This document shows positions 42,360 through 53,077 of a stretch of 64,000 bases of DNA, in pieces. The position numbers were made by a program, and so were the translations under genes. The notes under the pieces are model-generated. The model searched no databases. It was given only the letters and a program-made list of their open reading frames with translations, and was not told where the DNA came from. The DNA is from Loripinus fragilis (Eukaryota > Mollusca > Bivalvia > Lucinida > Lucinidae), in contig OZ026520.1 of the NCBI GenBank assembly GCA_964019695.1, positions 26,818,120 through 26,882,119 on the forward strand, given 5' to 3'. Numbering within the stretch: position 1 is the first letter of the stretch; every line of letters starts with the position of its first letter.

Positions 42360-42785
42360 TCAGGGGCATGCATGTTTTGTCTACAGGCTTCGCACAGGCT
42401 TGAAAAGTACTTGAATATACAGGAGTCTTGAAAAATCCTTGAAAATTAAATTTGCCTTAAAAAGTACTTGAAAAACACTCATAGACCTTGAAAAGTCCTT
42501 GAATTTTATCAATTACAGGAGGATTCAACAGCGTTTTGGAGACCTAAAATAGTATCAAATTGTGGTGCCTTTATTTGGTGCAGCATATGCTGCACCAAAT
42601 AAAGACACCTCAATTTTATTCTAATTTTCTTGAACTAATATCTTTAGTTATGGACTCTAGCATTTCCGGCGTAGAATTTTAACGTGTAAATCAGTATTTT
42701 TTTCAAGTTTTCAGTCCTTGAAGACAGTAGAAAAGTCTTTTAGGAGTCCTTGAAAAGTCCTTGAATTTTACACAATCTAGTCGGT
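42360..42785. repeat. CCTTGAAAAGTCCTTGAA word element
   Basis: CTTGAAAAGTACTTGAA, CTTGAAAAATCCTTGAA and CTTGAAAAGTCCTTGAATTT recur ~10 times on both sides of a long palindrome at 42557-42616. Confidence 0.75.
42557..42616. repeat. 60-bp palindrome, central 36 bp perfect
   Basis: Centred between 42586 and 42587 (TTTGGTGCAGCAT|ATGCTGCACCAAA). Perfect from 42569 to 42604, two mismatches out to 42557/42616. Confidence 0.9.
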
Positions 42786-43212
42786 CAGGGAAAACGTGTT
42801 TTAATTCTGCACTGATACATTTAAGGTGAAATCAGTCTGCTTGAATTAGGAAGAGAATATGATAGCAAGGTTGGTGGGGTGGTGGTGGCGAAGGGATGGT
42901 CCCTGAAGGAAGATAAGAACAAGTGCCAGATCTATACCCGTTTTCTTACCTGGCAACGCAGTGTATTAACAAATTGCGCCAACAGGGTTACTAAATGCAG
43001 GTTCACATTGCTGCGCCCCGCCCACCCTCTTTATTTATTTATTTTCATATGTGACATAGGGTGTGCCCATTTCTTGAACCGACATCTAGCTTTGCACTGA
43101 TACGCTTTCTTCGATTTTGTAAAATTTTAGTGAGAAAATGCACATACTTATACAGAAATACCAAATGTTCCCGAATGGGCAAGCTAATGTGATGTTGTTA
43201 TCATCAATTAAT
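42786..43212. other. intergenic, nothing recognised
   Basis: A 73-codon + strand open stretch near 42879 has no motif. Confidence 0.35.
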
Positions 43213-43493
43213 CATGCGCGGAGTCAGAATGTTTTGTCAGAGGAAGTCTAACTCAACAGACACATTTCTTTTAGATGAATGGAGTGAGGAATCAAAATAC
43301 CACTAAAAGCGGACCATCATCAGCCCAACAGCAAAACGCTGGCGGGGCGATAATTACCCAATATGGAATACTGGCTTAGTAGCTTTTAATTTTCCAGGGG
43401 ATCTGGACCAGTATTGCTAAAGAGCCCCAAAGGTTTCCGACTTTCCAGGGAGGGGGCCAGGACCCTCTGCCACCCCTCTCTGGATCTGCGCAT
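43213..43493. mobile_element. CATGCGCGG ... GGATCTGCGCATG-end element
   Basis: Ends CATGCGCGGAGTCAG and CTGGATCTGCGCAT; inner GCCCAACAGCAAAACGC hairpin arm. Confidence 0.7.
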
Positions 43494-43875
43494 CTTAATC
43501 TTAGTTGAATGCGCCGACATAACTGAAAAATTGTTTACTAGGATGTTAAGAGTAAGATAAAAAAAAAAACACGTAATAATGAACCCTGTACAGTTTGCAT
43601 ACGTTTTAAAGCTGTACTCTTTTCGCCATTGCGACAGTAAAATAAAGTACCACACGTATTTAAAAGTAATTTACCTTTTAGGTCTGTTGTCACTTCATTC
43701 TTAAAAGTATTAGTATACATGTAAGCTTATCTGGATTTTCACTGCATATTTGTGTAGGTGGACAAAATAATCCATATAACAAATACCAGTAAAATATTGA
43801 AGATATAGCAGTTTCGGTGGTAATCCGTTCTGTTATTTTATCTTTTAACGCTTTTAAACTTTACATAGTAGTACA

Positions 43876-44136
43876 GGGCCCGGAATTACAAAGCCTCCTT
43901 AAAGTTAAGGAAGACTTAAGTAAAGTATTGATATTTCAACATGCTAAATAAATTGCCTGGATAGATGCAGTACTTGTGGTCAAAGATATCATTGTGATCT
44001 AGAGAAAAAATGAAACTATTTTGATTTTAATCAGTTTTAAACGTTATTTTTCGCATCCTAATAAATCAATACTTAAGTAAGTAAGTAACTCAGTAAGTCT
44101 TCCTTAACTTTTAGGAGGCAGTGTAATTTCGGGCCC
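43876..44136. mobile_element. MITE with GGGCCCGGAATTAC ends
   Basis: GGGCCCGGAATTACAAAGCC..CTTAAAGTTAAGGAAGACTT is mirrored by AAGTCTTCCTTAACTTTTAG..GGCAGTGTAATTTCGGGCCC. Confidence 0.85.
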
Positions 44137-44199
44137 AGGTCCTCATATCCCGGTAATAGCAGCCCAAGCCCCTACGATGGCATCTTTTAAAGCAATATT

Positions 44200-44312
44200 A
44201 TTTGAGCCGCGACATGAGATTTCCAACAATGTGGTATGTGCGACCAGCAAAGGCTCAGACCAGCCTGCGCATACGCGCAGACTGATCAGAGCCTTTGCTT
44301 GTCGCTTGAATA
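44200..44312. repeat. hairpin CCTGCGCATACGCGCAG
   Basis: AGCAAAGGCTCAGACCAGCC folds onto ACTGATCAGAGCCTTTGCT. Confidence 0.8.
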
Positions 44313-44548
44313 TTATATGAATATTAAGCTACTGGACGAACATTATTTGGAGTTTCTAAGCTTAAAAGAAGGCTACACAGGCTCGTCTGAGTCTATTCAT
44401 GTCAAAATGCCACATTGTTGGAAATAACATGTCGCGCTGTAGGAAGCAATAAAGATGAGTTGTATATCTTTAAGATATTTTTAAAAGTTTCACACCGGAT
44501 AACCGGCAATCGAAAAAGTTAATACTATCGACGAACGTAGATCAAAAA

Positions 44549-44652
44549 TCGTTTGAAACAGGGTTTTCGATTGCCATTTGTCGCCCGATTTTTCGATTGT
44601 CATTTGTCGCCCAACTGGCAACAAATGGCAATCAAAAACACTGTTTCTAGCG
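44549..44652. repeat. inverted repeat GATTGCCATTTGTCGCC
   Basis: GAAACAGGGTTTTCGATTGCCATTTGT pairs imperfectly with ACAAATGGCAATCAAAAACACTGTTTC; the ATTTGTCGCCC block is doubled. Confidence 0.7.
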
Positions 44653-45345
44653 ATTTCCATATGCAAAAACAACATGTATTTGTAACATGTTATATGTACT
44701 TATAAAAGCAGATACATGTAGCTTCCCATTTCTGTAAAATTGAACGTTTAATTAGATCTTTCTGCAACTATTTGCAGTACGGCTTTAAATTATCTTTAGT
44801 TCAATAATTGTACCTGGATGACGTCCTTTTTAGAAAGAGATGGGCAACATTGTGAACTAGCTGTTACTCATTTAGAGTTTGGGTACAATATATTTGAAAC
44901 AGATCAAGCCAGTTTAGTAGTTTATAGTTGTGATGTTTGTTCTATTATCTATAATAGAGGCTTTCCAAGGAAGTATCTGTTCCCTTGTTCTTCTTAAATA
45001 TTGACTTGTTTCCATATTTCATGTTTTATTTATTTCCCTGTTCTCTGACAATCTTGTTCCCCTCAATTTGGCATTTTCCCTTTCCCTAGAATAAAATGGC
45101 TTGTACAAATACACCCTAACTCGTGAGAGGGCCTCACTGTTAAGGCATACAGAGAACTCCTCTCTCAATTCCATGATAAAAATGTATCCCTGCTAATAGC
45201 ACGTTATTACAGTTCTTTACCATCGGATGACATACATTGTACTTGGAATTTGACAGAGGAGGACTGAACATGGGAGTCGAACACTCATTTCATTATATTC
45301 TCGTACTGCTCATGGTATTTTAAGTTAATTACCAAATACATTGGA
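44653..45345. other. intergenic with GTTCCC-word patch
   Basis: At 44960-45110 TGTTCCCTTGTTC, CTGTTCTCTG and TTGTTCCCCTC form the complement of the GGGGAACA-word type. Nothing else recognised. Confidence 0.4.
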
Positions 45346-45362
45346 GAGAGAGTAGGGTGAGT

Positions 45363-45403
<41 letters not shown>

Positions 45404-47305
45404 GACAGACAAATGACAGAGAGAGACAGAGAGAGGGAGACAGAGAAAGAGATAGTAGAGAAAGAGAGAGTAGAAGAAAAACGAGTAGAGGTAGTGCGGG
45501 TAGAGAGAGAGAGAGAGTAGAGAAAGAGCCAGTAGAGGAAGAGATAGTAGAGAAAGAGCGAGTAGAGGGAGTGCGAGTATAGGGAGTGCGAGTTGAGGGG
45601 GTGTGAGTAGTGGGAGTGGGAGTAGATGGAGTGCGATTAGAGAAGAAGAGCGAATAGAGAAGGATTGCGAGTAGAAGAGTGCGAGTAGAGAAGGAGTGTT
45701 TGTAGAGAAGGAGTGCGAGTAGAGAAAGAGTGCGAGTAGAGAAGGAGTACGAGTAGAGAAGAAAGAGTAGTGAAGGCGTGCGAGTAGAGGAGGAGTGCGA
45801 GTAGACAAGAGAGACAATAGAAGGAGTGCGAGTAGAGAAGGAGTGCGAGTTGAGAAGAGAGAGTAGAGAAAGAGATAGTAGAGAAGGAATGCGAGTAGAG
45901 GAGAGAGTGTAGAGAACGAAAGCGAGTAAAGAAGAGAGAGAAGAAAAGAGAGAGTAGAGAAAAAGAGAGTAGAGAAGGAGTGCGAGTAAAGAAGAGAGAG
46001 TAGAGAAAGAGATACTAGAGAAGAAGTGCGAGTAGAGAAGAGAGAGTAGAGAAAGAGTGCGAGAAGAGAAAGGGAGTAGAGAAGGAGTGCGAGTAGAGAA
46101 AGAGAGAGTAGGGAAGGAGTGCGAGAAAAAAGAGAGAGTAGAGAAAGACAGACTAGAGAATGAGAGCGAGAAGAGAAGAGAGAGTAGAGAATGTTTTCGA
46201 GTAGAGAAAGAGAGAGTTGAAAAGGAGTGCTAGTAGAGAAAGAAAGAGTAGAGAAGGAGTGCGAGAAGAGAAAGAGAGTAGAGAAGAAGTGCGAGCAGAG
46301 AAGGAGTCCGAGTGAAGAAGGAGTGCGAGTAGATAAGAGAGAGTAGAGAAGGAATGCGAGAAAGAAAAAGAGAGTAGAGAAGGAGTAGAGAAGAGAGAGT
46401 AGAGATATAGATAGTAGAGAAGGGTACGAGCAGAGAAAGATAGAGTATAGAAGGAGTGCGAGTAGAGAAAGAGAGAGTAGAGAAGGAGAGAGTAGAGAAG
46501 GAGCGCGAGTAGAGAAGAGGGAGTAGAGAAGAATTGCGAGTAGAGAAGAGAGTGTAGAGAAGGAGTGTGATAGAGAAGAGAGAGTAGAGAAAGAGAGAGT
46601 AGAGGAGGAGTGCGAGTAGAGAAAGAAAAATTAGAGAAGTAACGCGATAAGAGAAGAGAGAGTAGAGATGTGTGCGAGTAGAGAAAGAGAGAGTAGAGAA
46701 TGGGTGTGAGTAGAGAAAGAGAGAGTAGTGAAGGAGTGTGAGTAGTGAAGGAGTGTGAGTAGAGACAAGAGCGTAGAGAAAGTAGAGAAGGAGTGCGAGT
46801 AGAGAAGGTGTGCAAGTAGAGAAGGAGTGCGAGTAGAGAAGGAGTGCGAGTAGAGAAGATGGAGTAGAGAAGACGGGCGAGTAGAGAAAGAGAGAGTAGA
46901 GAATGAGTGTGAGTAGAGAAATAGAGATTAGAGAAGGAGTGCGAGTAGAGACGTGAGAAGAGAAAGTAGAGAAGGAGTGCGAGTAGAGAAGAGAGAGTAG
47001 AGAATGAGTGCGAATAGAGATGAGAGAGTTGAGTAAGAGAGAGTAGAGAAGGAGTGCGAGTAGAGGAAGAGAGAGATTAGAGGAGGAATGCGAGTAGAGC
47101 AGAGAGAGTAGAGACGGATTGCGAGTAGAGTAAGAGTGCGAGTAGAAAAGAGAGAGTAGTGGGAGTGCATGTAGAAAAGAGAGAGTAGAGAAAGAGTGCG
47201 AGTAGAGAAGGAGTACGGGTAGAGAAGAGAGAGTAGAGAAAGAGTGCGAGTAGAGAGTAGAGAAGGAGCGCGAGTAGAGAAGAGAGAGTAGAGAAAGAGA
47301 GAGTT
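45346..47305. repeat. ~2-kb polypurine tract of GAGTAGAGAA words
   Basis: Nearly every base on the + strand is A or G, built of AGAGAAGGAGTGCGAGT (17 bp) and AGAGAAAGAGAGAGT (15 bp) in irregular order, with (GA)n and (CAGA)n at the left end. The minus strand stays open over long stretches as LYSHSFSTRTPSLLS-type peptides; this follows from the repeat and is not a gene. Confidence 0.9.
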
Positions 47306-48124
47306 AAATTTATGCATCTAGTGAAAATTGATTAGACCGCACAGGTGCTCGTCTAAACATCTGGTATACTAATTGCATTGCTACTTGATCCGTCACCTTC
47401 ACAAAAAGGTATGTGTCCGTTTCTTAGTATAATGTTTTGGCATGTTATGTTACTGCACTGTTACTTTAATGTGATGCAAAGGGCTAAATAGATATGGTAG
47501 GCTAAAACGAACAAAACAAACTAATGCACAAAAACACCCATTCAGTGTTGAACAACAACTCTAACAAATTGGTTTATTTAAGCTTGTTTCTCCTTTGATA
47601 TGTTCCCCGCCAATCGAACCACTTGTTTTTGAAAGTGTTTGAGCGTTACGCTTTTGTTTCCATATGCGAGAGCTTGTTTGTTGAGCATAATCAATTTGCC
47701 CTTCTCCGTAATCAATGTTAACATGCACATGCCTTCCCTCCGACAGCTACCCAACATACCTCCGAACGGAAAGCTACCCATAAACATGATACCACCGTCA
47801 TGAAATTGCAAATAAATAAATGTTTTACATGTATTTTTGAATTGTATTTGACTGATTCATTCCAAAGAGAGGTTATACATTCCAGCGTTGGCTGTGAATC
47901 AAGTAGAAATAAAATAATAGATATGAATATTAACTGATGAATTCGAAATATTCGTCCAAATTACTGCATTGTCGAATTCAAATGCAATTTAAACTCGAAC
48001 AGATTAAGTTCCGAAACATGTAATGTTTTCAGAGTTATCATCATTCTGTATACTATCGACCTATTTGTTGTTCTTATCCCGTAAAACGACTCTAAATGAA
48101 ATAAAATCGTCTCAATACAGACCA
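47306..48124. other. intergenic, no supported gene
   Basis: A minus-strand 77-codon frame (47578-47811) begins MQFHDGGIMFMGSFPFGG; it has an ATG and mixed codons but no recognised domain or splice site. Left uncalled. Confidence 0.35.
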
Positions 48125-48540
48125 TGTCCAACCCAAAAATTCTTTGTTTACCTCCGATAGCCCACACCCTCCGAGATCTATACATGCGGTTCACCTGGGT
48201 GTAGAAAATCTTAGTTACCCAGGCTGTCACGTGAGGGCTACAAACATTGGTTGTATTGGAACTCACGCACATTGTCGTCAAGTGACGTCATTGTTATCTT
48301 AAAGTGACGTCATCATGTGAAATTGTATCTTAGCGTATTTAGGGACTTCTGGACGCTTATTTTTAAATAAAAAACAGTGGTGAGCAAGAAAAAGAATCCA
48401 TTATTCGTGTGAGGGTAGGATAGAAAAATCCGTCCCTCCGGATCACCATTTGTCCTCGTGCTGTCAAACGGCAATCCTCGGGGCGGATTGCTCTATCCTG
48501 CCCTCACACTCATGATAGATTCTTATAATCAACAATCTAG
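48125..48540. mobile_element. hairpin element GTGAGGGTAGGATA, copy 2, rearranged
   Basis: 48260-48540 matches 41385-41650 in the same sense, while 48145-48205 (TTTGTTTACCTCCG, CTCCGAGATCTATACATGCG) matches the complement of 41700-41760. One flank is inverted and relocated relative to copy 1. Confidence 0.65.
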
Positions 48541-48993
48541 ACATCCATTAACTCTTTTCTTGCTATCCTTTTGAGGATGACCCTGCAAGACATACCGCCA
48601 ATAGATTATTTCATTAACCTCTAATGGCAACCTTTCTAACTCACACTTTCTCGTCAATAAGTCCACTATATAAATCCACAATGGGCTGTTTTGATCAAAT
48701 TTACTCAGACATAAATGTACTTTAATTTCATACCACTTTTAATTATCCTTATTTCAAAGAAAGTTATAAAATATATATTATATTTTTTCAAAAAAAGTGT
48801 TTCTAAAATAAGCCAAATAAACATGGCCTGCAAATGGTTGACATTTTTCTATCAGATCTGAATTATAATGCAACAAGTTATAATGTGGAGTTTTTCATGT
48901 CTAAAGAATGGCCCTTCAGAGGCCTGATCACTCTTTAGCGCTTCACTTTTTCATGGTGGAATGCAATGTCCCACTTTTTCAACATCCAGTCAT
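48541..48993. other. intergenic, nothing recognised
   Basis: AT-rich, no paired repeat or exon. Confidence 0.4.
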
Positions 48994-49208
48994 GATGCCC
49001 TCCCAGCGGTTTTGGGGAACAGGGGAAACAGGGCATTTATTTCAGGGGAACAAAGGCCAAATTTTGAGGGGAACAGGGGAACAAAGACAATATTAGGGAA
49101 CAGGGAACAAAAGAAAACAAATTTTCAATTTTTGGGGAACAGGGGAACAAGCCAATTTATTTCAGGGGAACAAGGGAACAGGTACCCCCCCCCCCCCTGG
49201 GAGGGCCT
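48994..49208. mobile_element. inverted-end element filled with GGGGAACA words
   Basis: GATGCCCTCCCAG and CTGGGAGGGC form the ends; inside, GGGGAACAGGGGAAC-like words occur about ten times with TTTATTTCA and AAATTTT spacers, then a C run. Confidence 0.75.
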
Positions 49209-49341
49209 CAGTCATGCTGTTGTGACCATCGTGTAGGATGTTACAATGGCTTTGATTCTTGGTGCATACAGACTGACCTTGTCTACAAAGAGCATAATCT
49301 TGGATTTTCGACACAGTCTGTGAGATCATTTATAAAGGTCA

Positions 49342-49583
49342 GGCCCCGAGGTTATAAACTTTTTCCATGCTCAACCCAGCTGAGCACGAAATTTATCCTG
49401 TTCATAAATGTTAAAATGCCAACAATTGCTGGCATTTTAACATTTATTAGCATGATTAATACAACATATGAGATACTTAAAGCAAGAATCTTCTTCAGTT
49501 GTCGGTATTTTAGTTTTTATGAGCAGTTAAAATTTCCTGCTCAGTTGAGTTGAGCACGAAAAATGTTTTATAACCTCGGGGCC
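49342..49583. mobile_element. palindromic element GGCCCCGAGGTTATAAA
   Basis: Ends GGCCCCGAGGTTATAAA / TTTATAACCTCGGGGCC; inner arms GCTGAGCACGAAATTT, AAATGTTAAAATGCCA / TGGCATTTTAACATTT. Confidence 0.85.
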
Positions 49584-49639
49584 AGGTATATTAAAGGACC
49601 CAAATCTGTTCCCTGTGGCACTCTGCTCAGGACATCAAC

Positions 49640-49745
49640 AAACAAGTGAGTATGACCAGGAAATGCCACAATCACAGACCACAGACCAACTCACAACAAC
49701 GCGAAGAAGAGACACAAAACACAGACAGACACACGACAACACTGT
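49640..49745 (-). mobile_element. retroelement 3'-end fragment, minus strand
   Basis: GTGAGTATGACCAGGAAATGCCACAATCAC is the complement of the tail at 9765-9800 and equals 50908 and 55780. Confidence 0.6.
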
Positions 49746-49772
49746 CTGATTTTGATCATTCGACTGTAAACT

Positions 49773-49981
49773 GGCCTCGAGGTTATAAAACTTTTTTCAT
49801 GCTCAACTCAACTGGGCACGAAATTTCAACTGCTAAAAAAAAAACTAAAATATCGACAAGTTTTTTGCTTTAATGCTTTCAGATGTTGTATAACAGTTGT
49901 TGGCATTTTAACATTTATGAGCAGGATAAATTTCGTGCTCAGCTGAGTGGAGCATGAAAAAAGTTTTATGATCTCGAGGCT
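49773..49981. mobile_element. palindromic element GGCCTCGAGGTTATAAA, copy 2
   Basis: Same family as 49342-49583 with a different spacer order, 190 bp away. Confidence 0.8.
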
Positions 49982-50084
49982 AGCTTTGTTCAGTTTGTAA
50001 GAATAGCCCTTATCCAGACAATAGTACTGCCTCTTTCCCCATAATGGTCGGGTTTCCTTAACAGGCGTTGATGTGGCACGCTCT

Positions 50085-50245
50085 ATTACATGACAGCAAG
50101 AAGACAGTTAAAGCTCTCTATTCCTTAGCGAGTGATTGCAAAAATAGAAAGGACACTACTTTTGTACTACAATACAAAACGAGGACAAAACACAAAACCC
50201 TCCACAGATAAAGGGAGCAACAATAAATAATGAATCAAAAATAGC
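50085..50245 (-). mobile_element. retroelement 3'-end fragment, minus strand
   Basis: ATGACAGCAAGAAGACAGTT ... AGGACAAAACACAAAACCC; interrupted on the right by the element at 50248. Confidence 0.6.
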
Positions 50246-50247
50246 AG

Positions 50248-50549
50248 CATGCGCGGATCAGGAAAGTTTTGTCAGAGGGGGTCCAAATTTGATAACGTTT
50301 TTTTAGTAGATGGGGGGGGATAGAGGATCCAAATACCGCTATAAAATGGGCCAACATCGGCCCACCAGCGAAACGCCATTAAAATGACGTTTCGCGGGTG
50401 GGCAGATGATGGCCCAACATTGAATGCTGGCTTAGTAGCTTTGTGATTTTTCATGGGATCTGGACCAGTATTGCAAAGAAGCCCTATATTTTGTGATTTT
50501 TCAGGGAGGGGTCCGGACCCCCTATCCCCCCTTCTGGATCCACCCATGA
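50248..50549. mobile_element. CATGCGCGGATC-end element, near full length
   Basis: CATGCGCGGATCAGGAAAG to TTCTGGATCCACCCATG; central hairpin CAGCGAAACGCCATT..AATGACGTTTCGC; it interrupts the minus-strand retroelement tail, whose match resumes at ~50550 (CCACTGCCTTAGAACGGACA). Confidence 0.8.
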
Positions 50550-50894
50550 GCACCACTGCCTTAGAACGGACAACCCAAGCCACCGGGATGGGCGGGGCCT
50601 TAAATATTTTATATGCCAACTCTTCGATCTAGATTCTGCAGTTGTCAAAACATGAAGCCAGGCCCCTTATGTTCCTTGACTGCTCCTGTCTTCCGCTGTC
50701 GTTTGAAGAGCATCTTCTGTTTTCTTTGAAGAATCTTGACCTGTCTGGATATATGGTTTCTGTGTCTTGTTACCTCGGAAAGTTTTGGAGGGAATATACT
50801 TCGATCAGTCCGTGAGAACGTATCTGTTTTCTTTTTTTTTTTAAAGCGATCATCTTCTGGTCTTGCTCTATCCTGGAATTAATGCTGGTATGTC
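50550..50894. other. retroelement fragment then unassigned DNA
   Basis: 50550-50610 continues the minus-strand 3' end (CCGCCTTAGAACGG type, AAGCCACCGGGATGGG). 50640-50880 is unassigned. Confidence 0.45.
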
Positions 50895-51200
50895 CTCATA
50901 GAGTAAGTGAGTATGACTGGAAAATGCCACAATCACATACTGCAGACTAATCCACGGCACCGTTAGGAAAAGACACAGAACACCAACAGCCACACGACAT
51001 CAAGAAGACAATTAAAGTAAAGCATCCACCTCTCTCTTCCTCAGCAAGATGATTGCAAAATTATAAAGGACAATAAGTTCTGCATAACAAAACAAGGACA
51101 AAATACAGAACCCTCATATATAATGGGAAGCAACAATAAACAATGAATCAACAAAAACAGAACCACCGCCTTAGAACGGACAGCATCTTACTGGCCAAAG
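50895..51200 (-). mobile_element. retroelement 3'-end copy, minus strand
   Basis: GTAAGTGAGTATGACTGGAAAATGCC ... CAGAACCACCGCCTTAGAACGGACAGC; parallel to 55780-56110. Confidence 0.7.
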
Positions 51201-51285
51201 TTTCACCCTAGATTCTGTTGTTGTGAAACCACAAATTCAAGTTCAAATTTTATTTAAGATCCCTAACCGAGAGTCTAGATGGGGT

Positions 51286-51475
51286 ATAATAATTAGTGAA
51301 TAATGGCCTTTTTATAATCAATAGTGAATAATGAGCCAAAAAATAATGAATAATGAGGGCCTAAAAAATAGTGAATAATCCTATTTTTTAATGAATAGAA
51401 GAAAAATTTAGTGAATAGTGAATATTCAGATTTTAATGAATAATGAATAAAGCTAAAAAAACTAAAAAAATCATC
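51286..51475. repeat. GTGAATAATG word element
   Basis: AGTGAATAATG or AATGAATAATGA occurs about ten times in 190 bp with T- or A-run spacers; no fixed period. Confidence 0.75.
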
Positions 51476-51609
51476 AATGCAATTGTTAAAGCCTATATAT
51501 TGAATCAGTTTTTTTTAGATTGCCCCCCTTTGTAAAAATGATTGGTAATTTATACAACGTATAAAACCCAGTCAACTAAGGAAGATAATTTAGCGAGAAT
51601 CAGTACAAA

Positions 51610-51753
51610 ATGGCACCTGAAATAGAGATATTCTCTTCTCCACAAGATCCTATCTATGAAGCTCTTTCCAAGTATTATGCTGATATATCAATCTACATAT
51701 ATTATGCTGTGATGTCGTGTGTACAAGGAGTTCCGGGGGTTCCGATGACCTGA
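51610..51753 (+). CDS. small open frame, 47 codons, candidate only
   Basis: ATG at 51610 in a good context (AAAATGG) opens MAPEIEIFSSPQDPIYEALS and ends VPMT with TGA at 51751. Codons are mixed and no low-complexity run is present, unlike most frames here. Its stop lies in the first bases of an 85-bp sequence repeated at 54037. No family recognised; it could be the first exon of a longer gene or chance. Confidence 0.25.
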   Translation: MAPEIEIFSSPQDPIYEALSKYYADISIYIYYAVMSCVQGVPGVPMT

Positions 51754-51832
51754 ATAGATGATTAAGAACAATATAACTTCAATCCTGTTTATTTCCTACA
51801 TCCAATGTCATCAGAAGCAAAGTTGTTTTGTG
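51748..51832. repeat. 85-bp direct repeat, left copy
   Basis: ACCTGAATAGATGATTAAGA to AAAGTTGTTTTGTG, identical to 54037-54121. Confidence 0.9.
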
Positions 51833-52005
51833 TGATAGAAATACATAATAAAACATATATACAAAGAGTGTAGCATTTCCAGAAAATGACTATATACTAT
51901 AATATCAACAGAACTTCAAGAGGATGCATTTGTGCAATTACTCATGAAGTTCTCATAGATATACACTTTTTACGGGGATAGAATCAAACTATCATTTTTA
52001 TATGA

Positions 52006-52765
52006 TTGCAGTTGCAGATATAAGTATATTATTATCACTTATCTGCTGCAGACGTTAAACGAACATTGCAGTTGCAGATATAAGAATATTAACACTTATC
52101 TGCTGCAGACGTTAAACGAACATTGCAGTTGCAGATATAAGAATATTATCACTTATCTGCTGCAGACGTTAAACGAACATTGCAGTTGCAGATATAAGAA
52201 TATTATCACTTATCTGCTGCAGACGTTAAACGAACATTGCAGTTGCAGATATAAGAATATTATCACTTATCTGCTGCAGACGTTAAACGAACATTGCAGT
52301 TGCAGATATAAGAATATTATCACTCATCTGCTGCAGACGTTAAACGAACATTGCAGTTGCAGATATAAGAATATTATCACTTATCTGCTGCAGACGTTAA
52401 ACGAACATTGCAGTTGCAGATATAAGAATATTATCACTTATCTGCTGCAGACGTTAAACGAACATTGCAGTTGCAGATATAAGAATATTATCACTTATCT
52501 GCTGCAGACGTTAAACGAACATTGCAGTTGCAGATATAAGAATATTATCACTCATCTGCTGCAGACGTTAAACGAACATTGCAGTTGCAGATATAAGAAT
52601 ATTATCACTTATCTGCTGCAGACGTTAAACGAACATTGCAGTTGCAGATATAAGAATATTATCACTTATCTGCTGCAGACGTTAAACGAACATTGCAGTT
52701 GCAGATATAAGAATATTATCACTTATCTGCTGTAGACGTTAAACGAACGTTGCAGTTGCAGATAT
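52006..52765. repeat. 57-bp minisatellite, ~13 units
   Basis: Strict 57-bp period from 52066 to 52750 (12 x 57) with TTGCAGTTGCAGATATAAG..CTTATCTGCTGCAGACG; only a few substitutions (CTCATC at two units, one TGTAGACG). Each unit folds GCAGATATAAG onto CTTATCTGC. Confidence 0.95.
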
Positions 52766-53077
52766 GATCAAGTTCATTATAACTAGATAAGGGGAATAAT
52801 CGCTTAGCTTTGTGAGATCTTGATTATTTGGGGAATTTCTCGCTTAGCATATGAGAACTTGGTTACTTGGGGAATTTCTCACTGAGCATATGAGAGGTGC
52901 AACAACGTCTTATTTAAAGTTTCGAAAATTATCCAGTTTCAAGAAAATGCTACATCTTACATGAAGATTCACTCTTTCAATTATCATGACAAAAAGTATG
53001 TACATAAATGTAAAGCCCAGACAAGCAAGCTCAGCTTTAGAGACTAGCGTGTACAAGAAGACTATTTAAGGAGTGTT
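52766..53077. other. short region with three CTTAGC..TGAGA words
   Basis: GAATTTCTCGCTTAGCATATGAGA-like text is repeated at ~52795, 52840 and 52880; otherwise nothing. Confidence 0.5.

Noticed and set aside
45329..47317. Three long minus-strand open frames (129-220 codons) rich in Leu, Ser, Thr and Tyr
   Set aside because: They are the translation of the polypurine repeat; irregular word order, no start context and no domain.
52006..52765. Regular repeats that could suggest a CRISPR array
   Set aside because: The full 57-bp unit is repeated with no variable spacers, and the setting is eukaryotic; it is a minisatellite.
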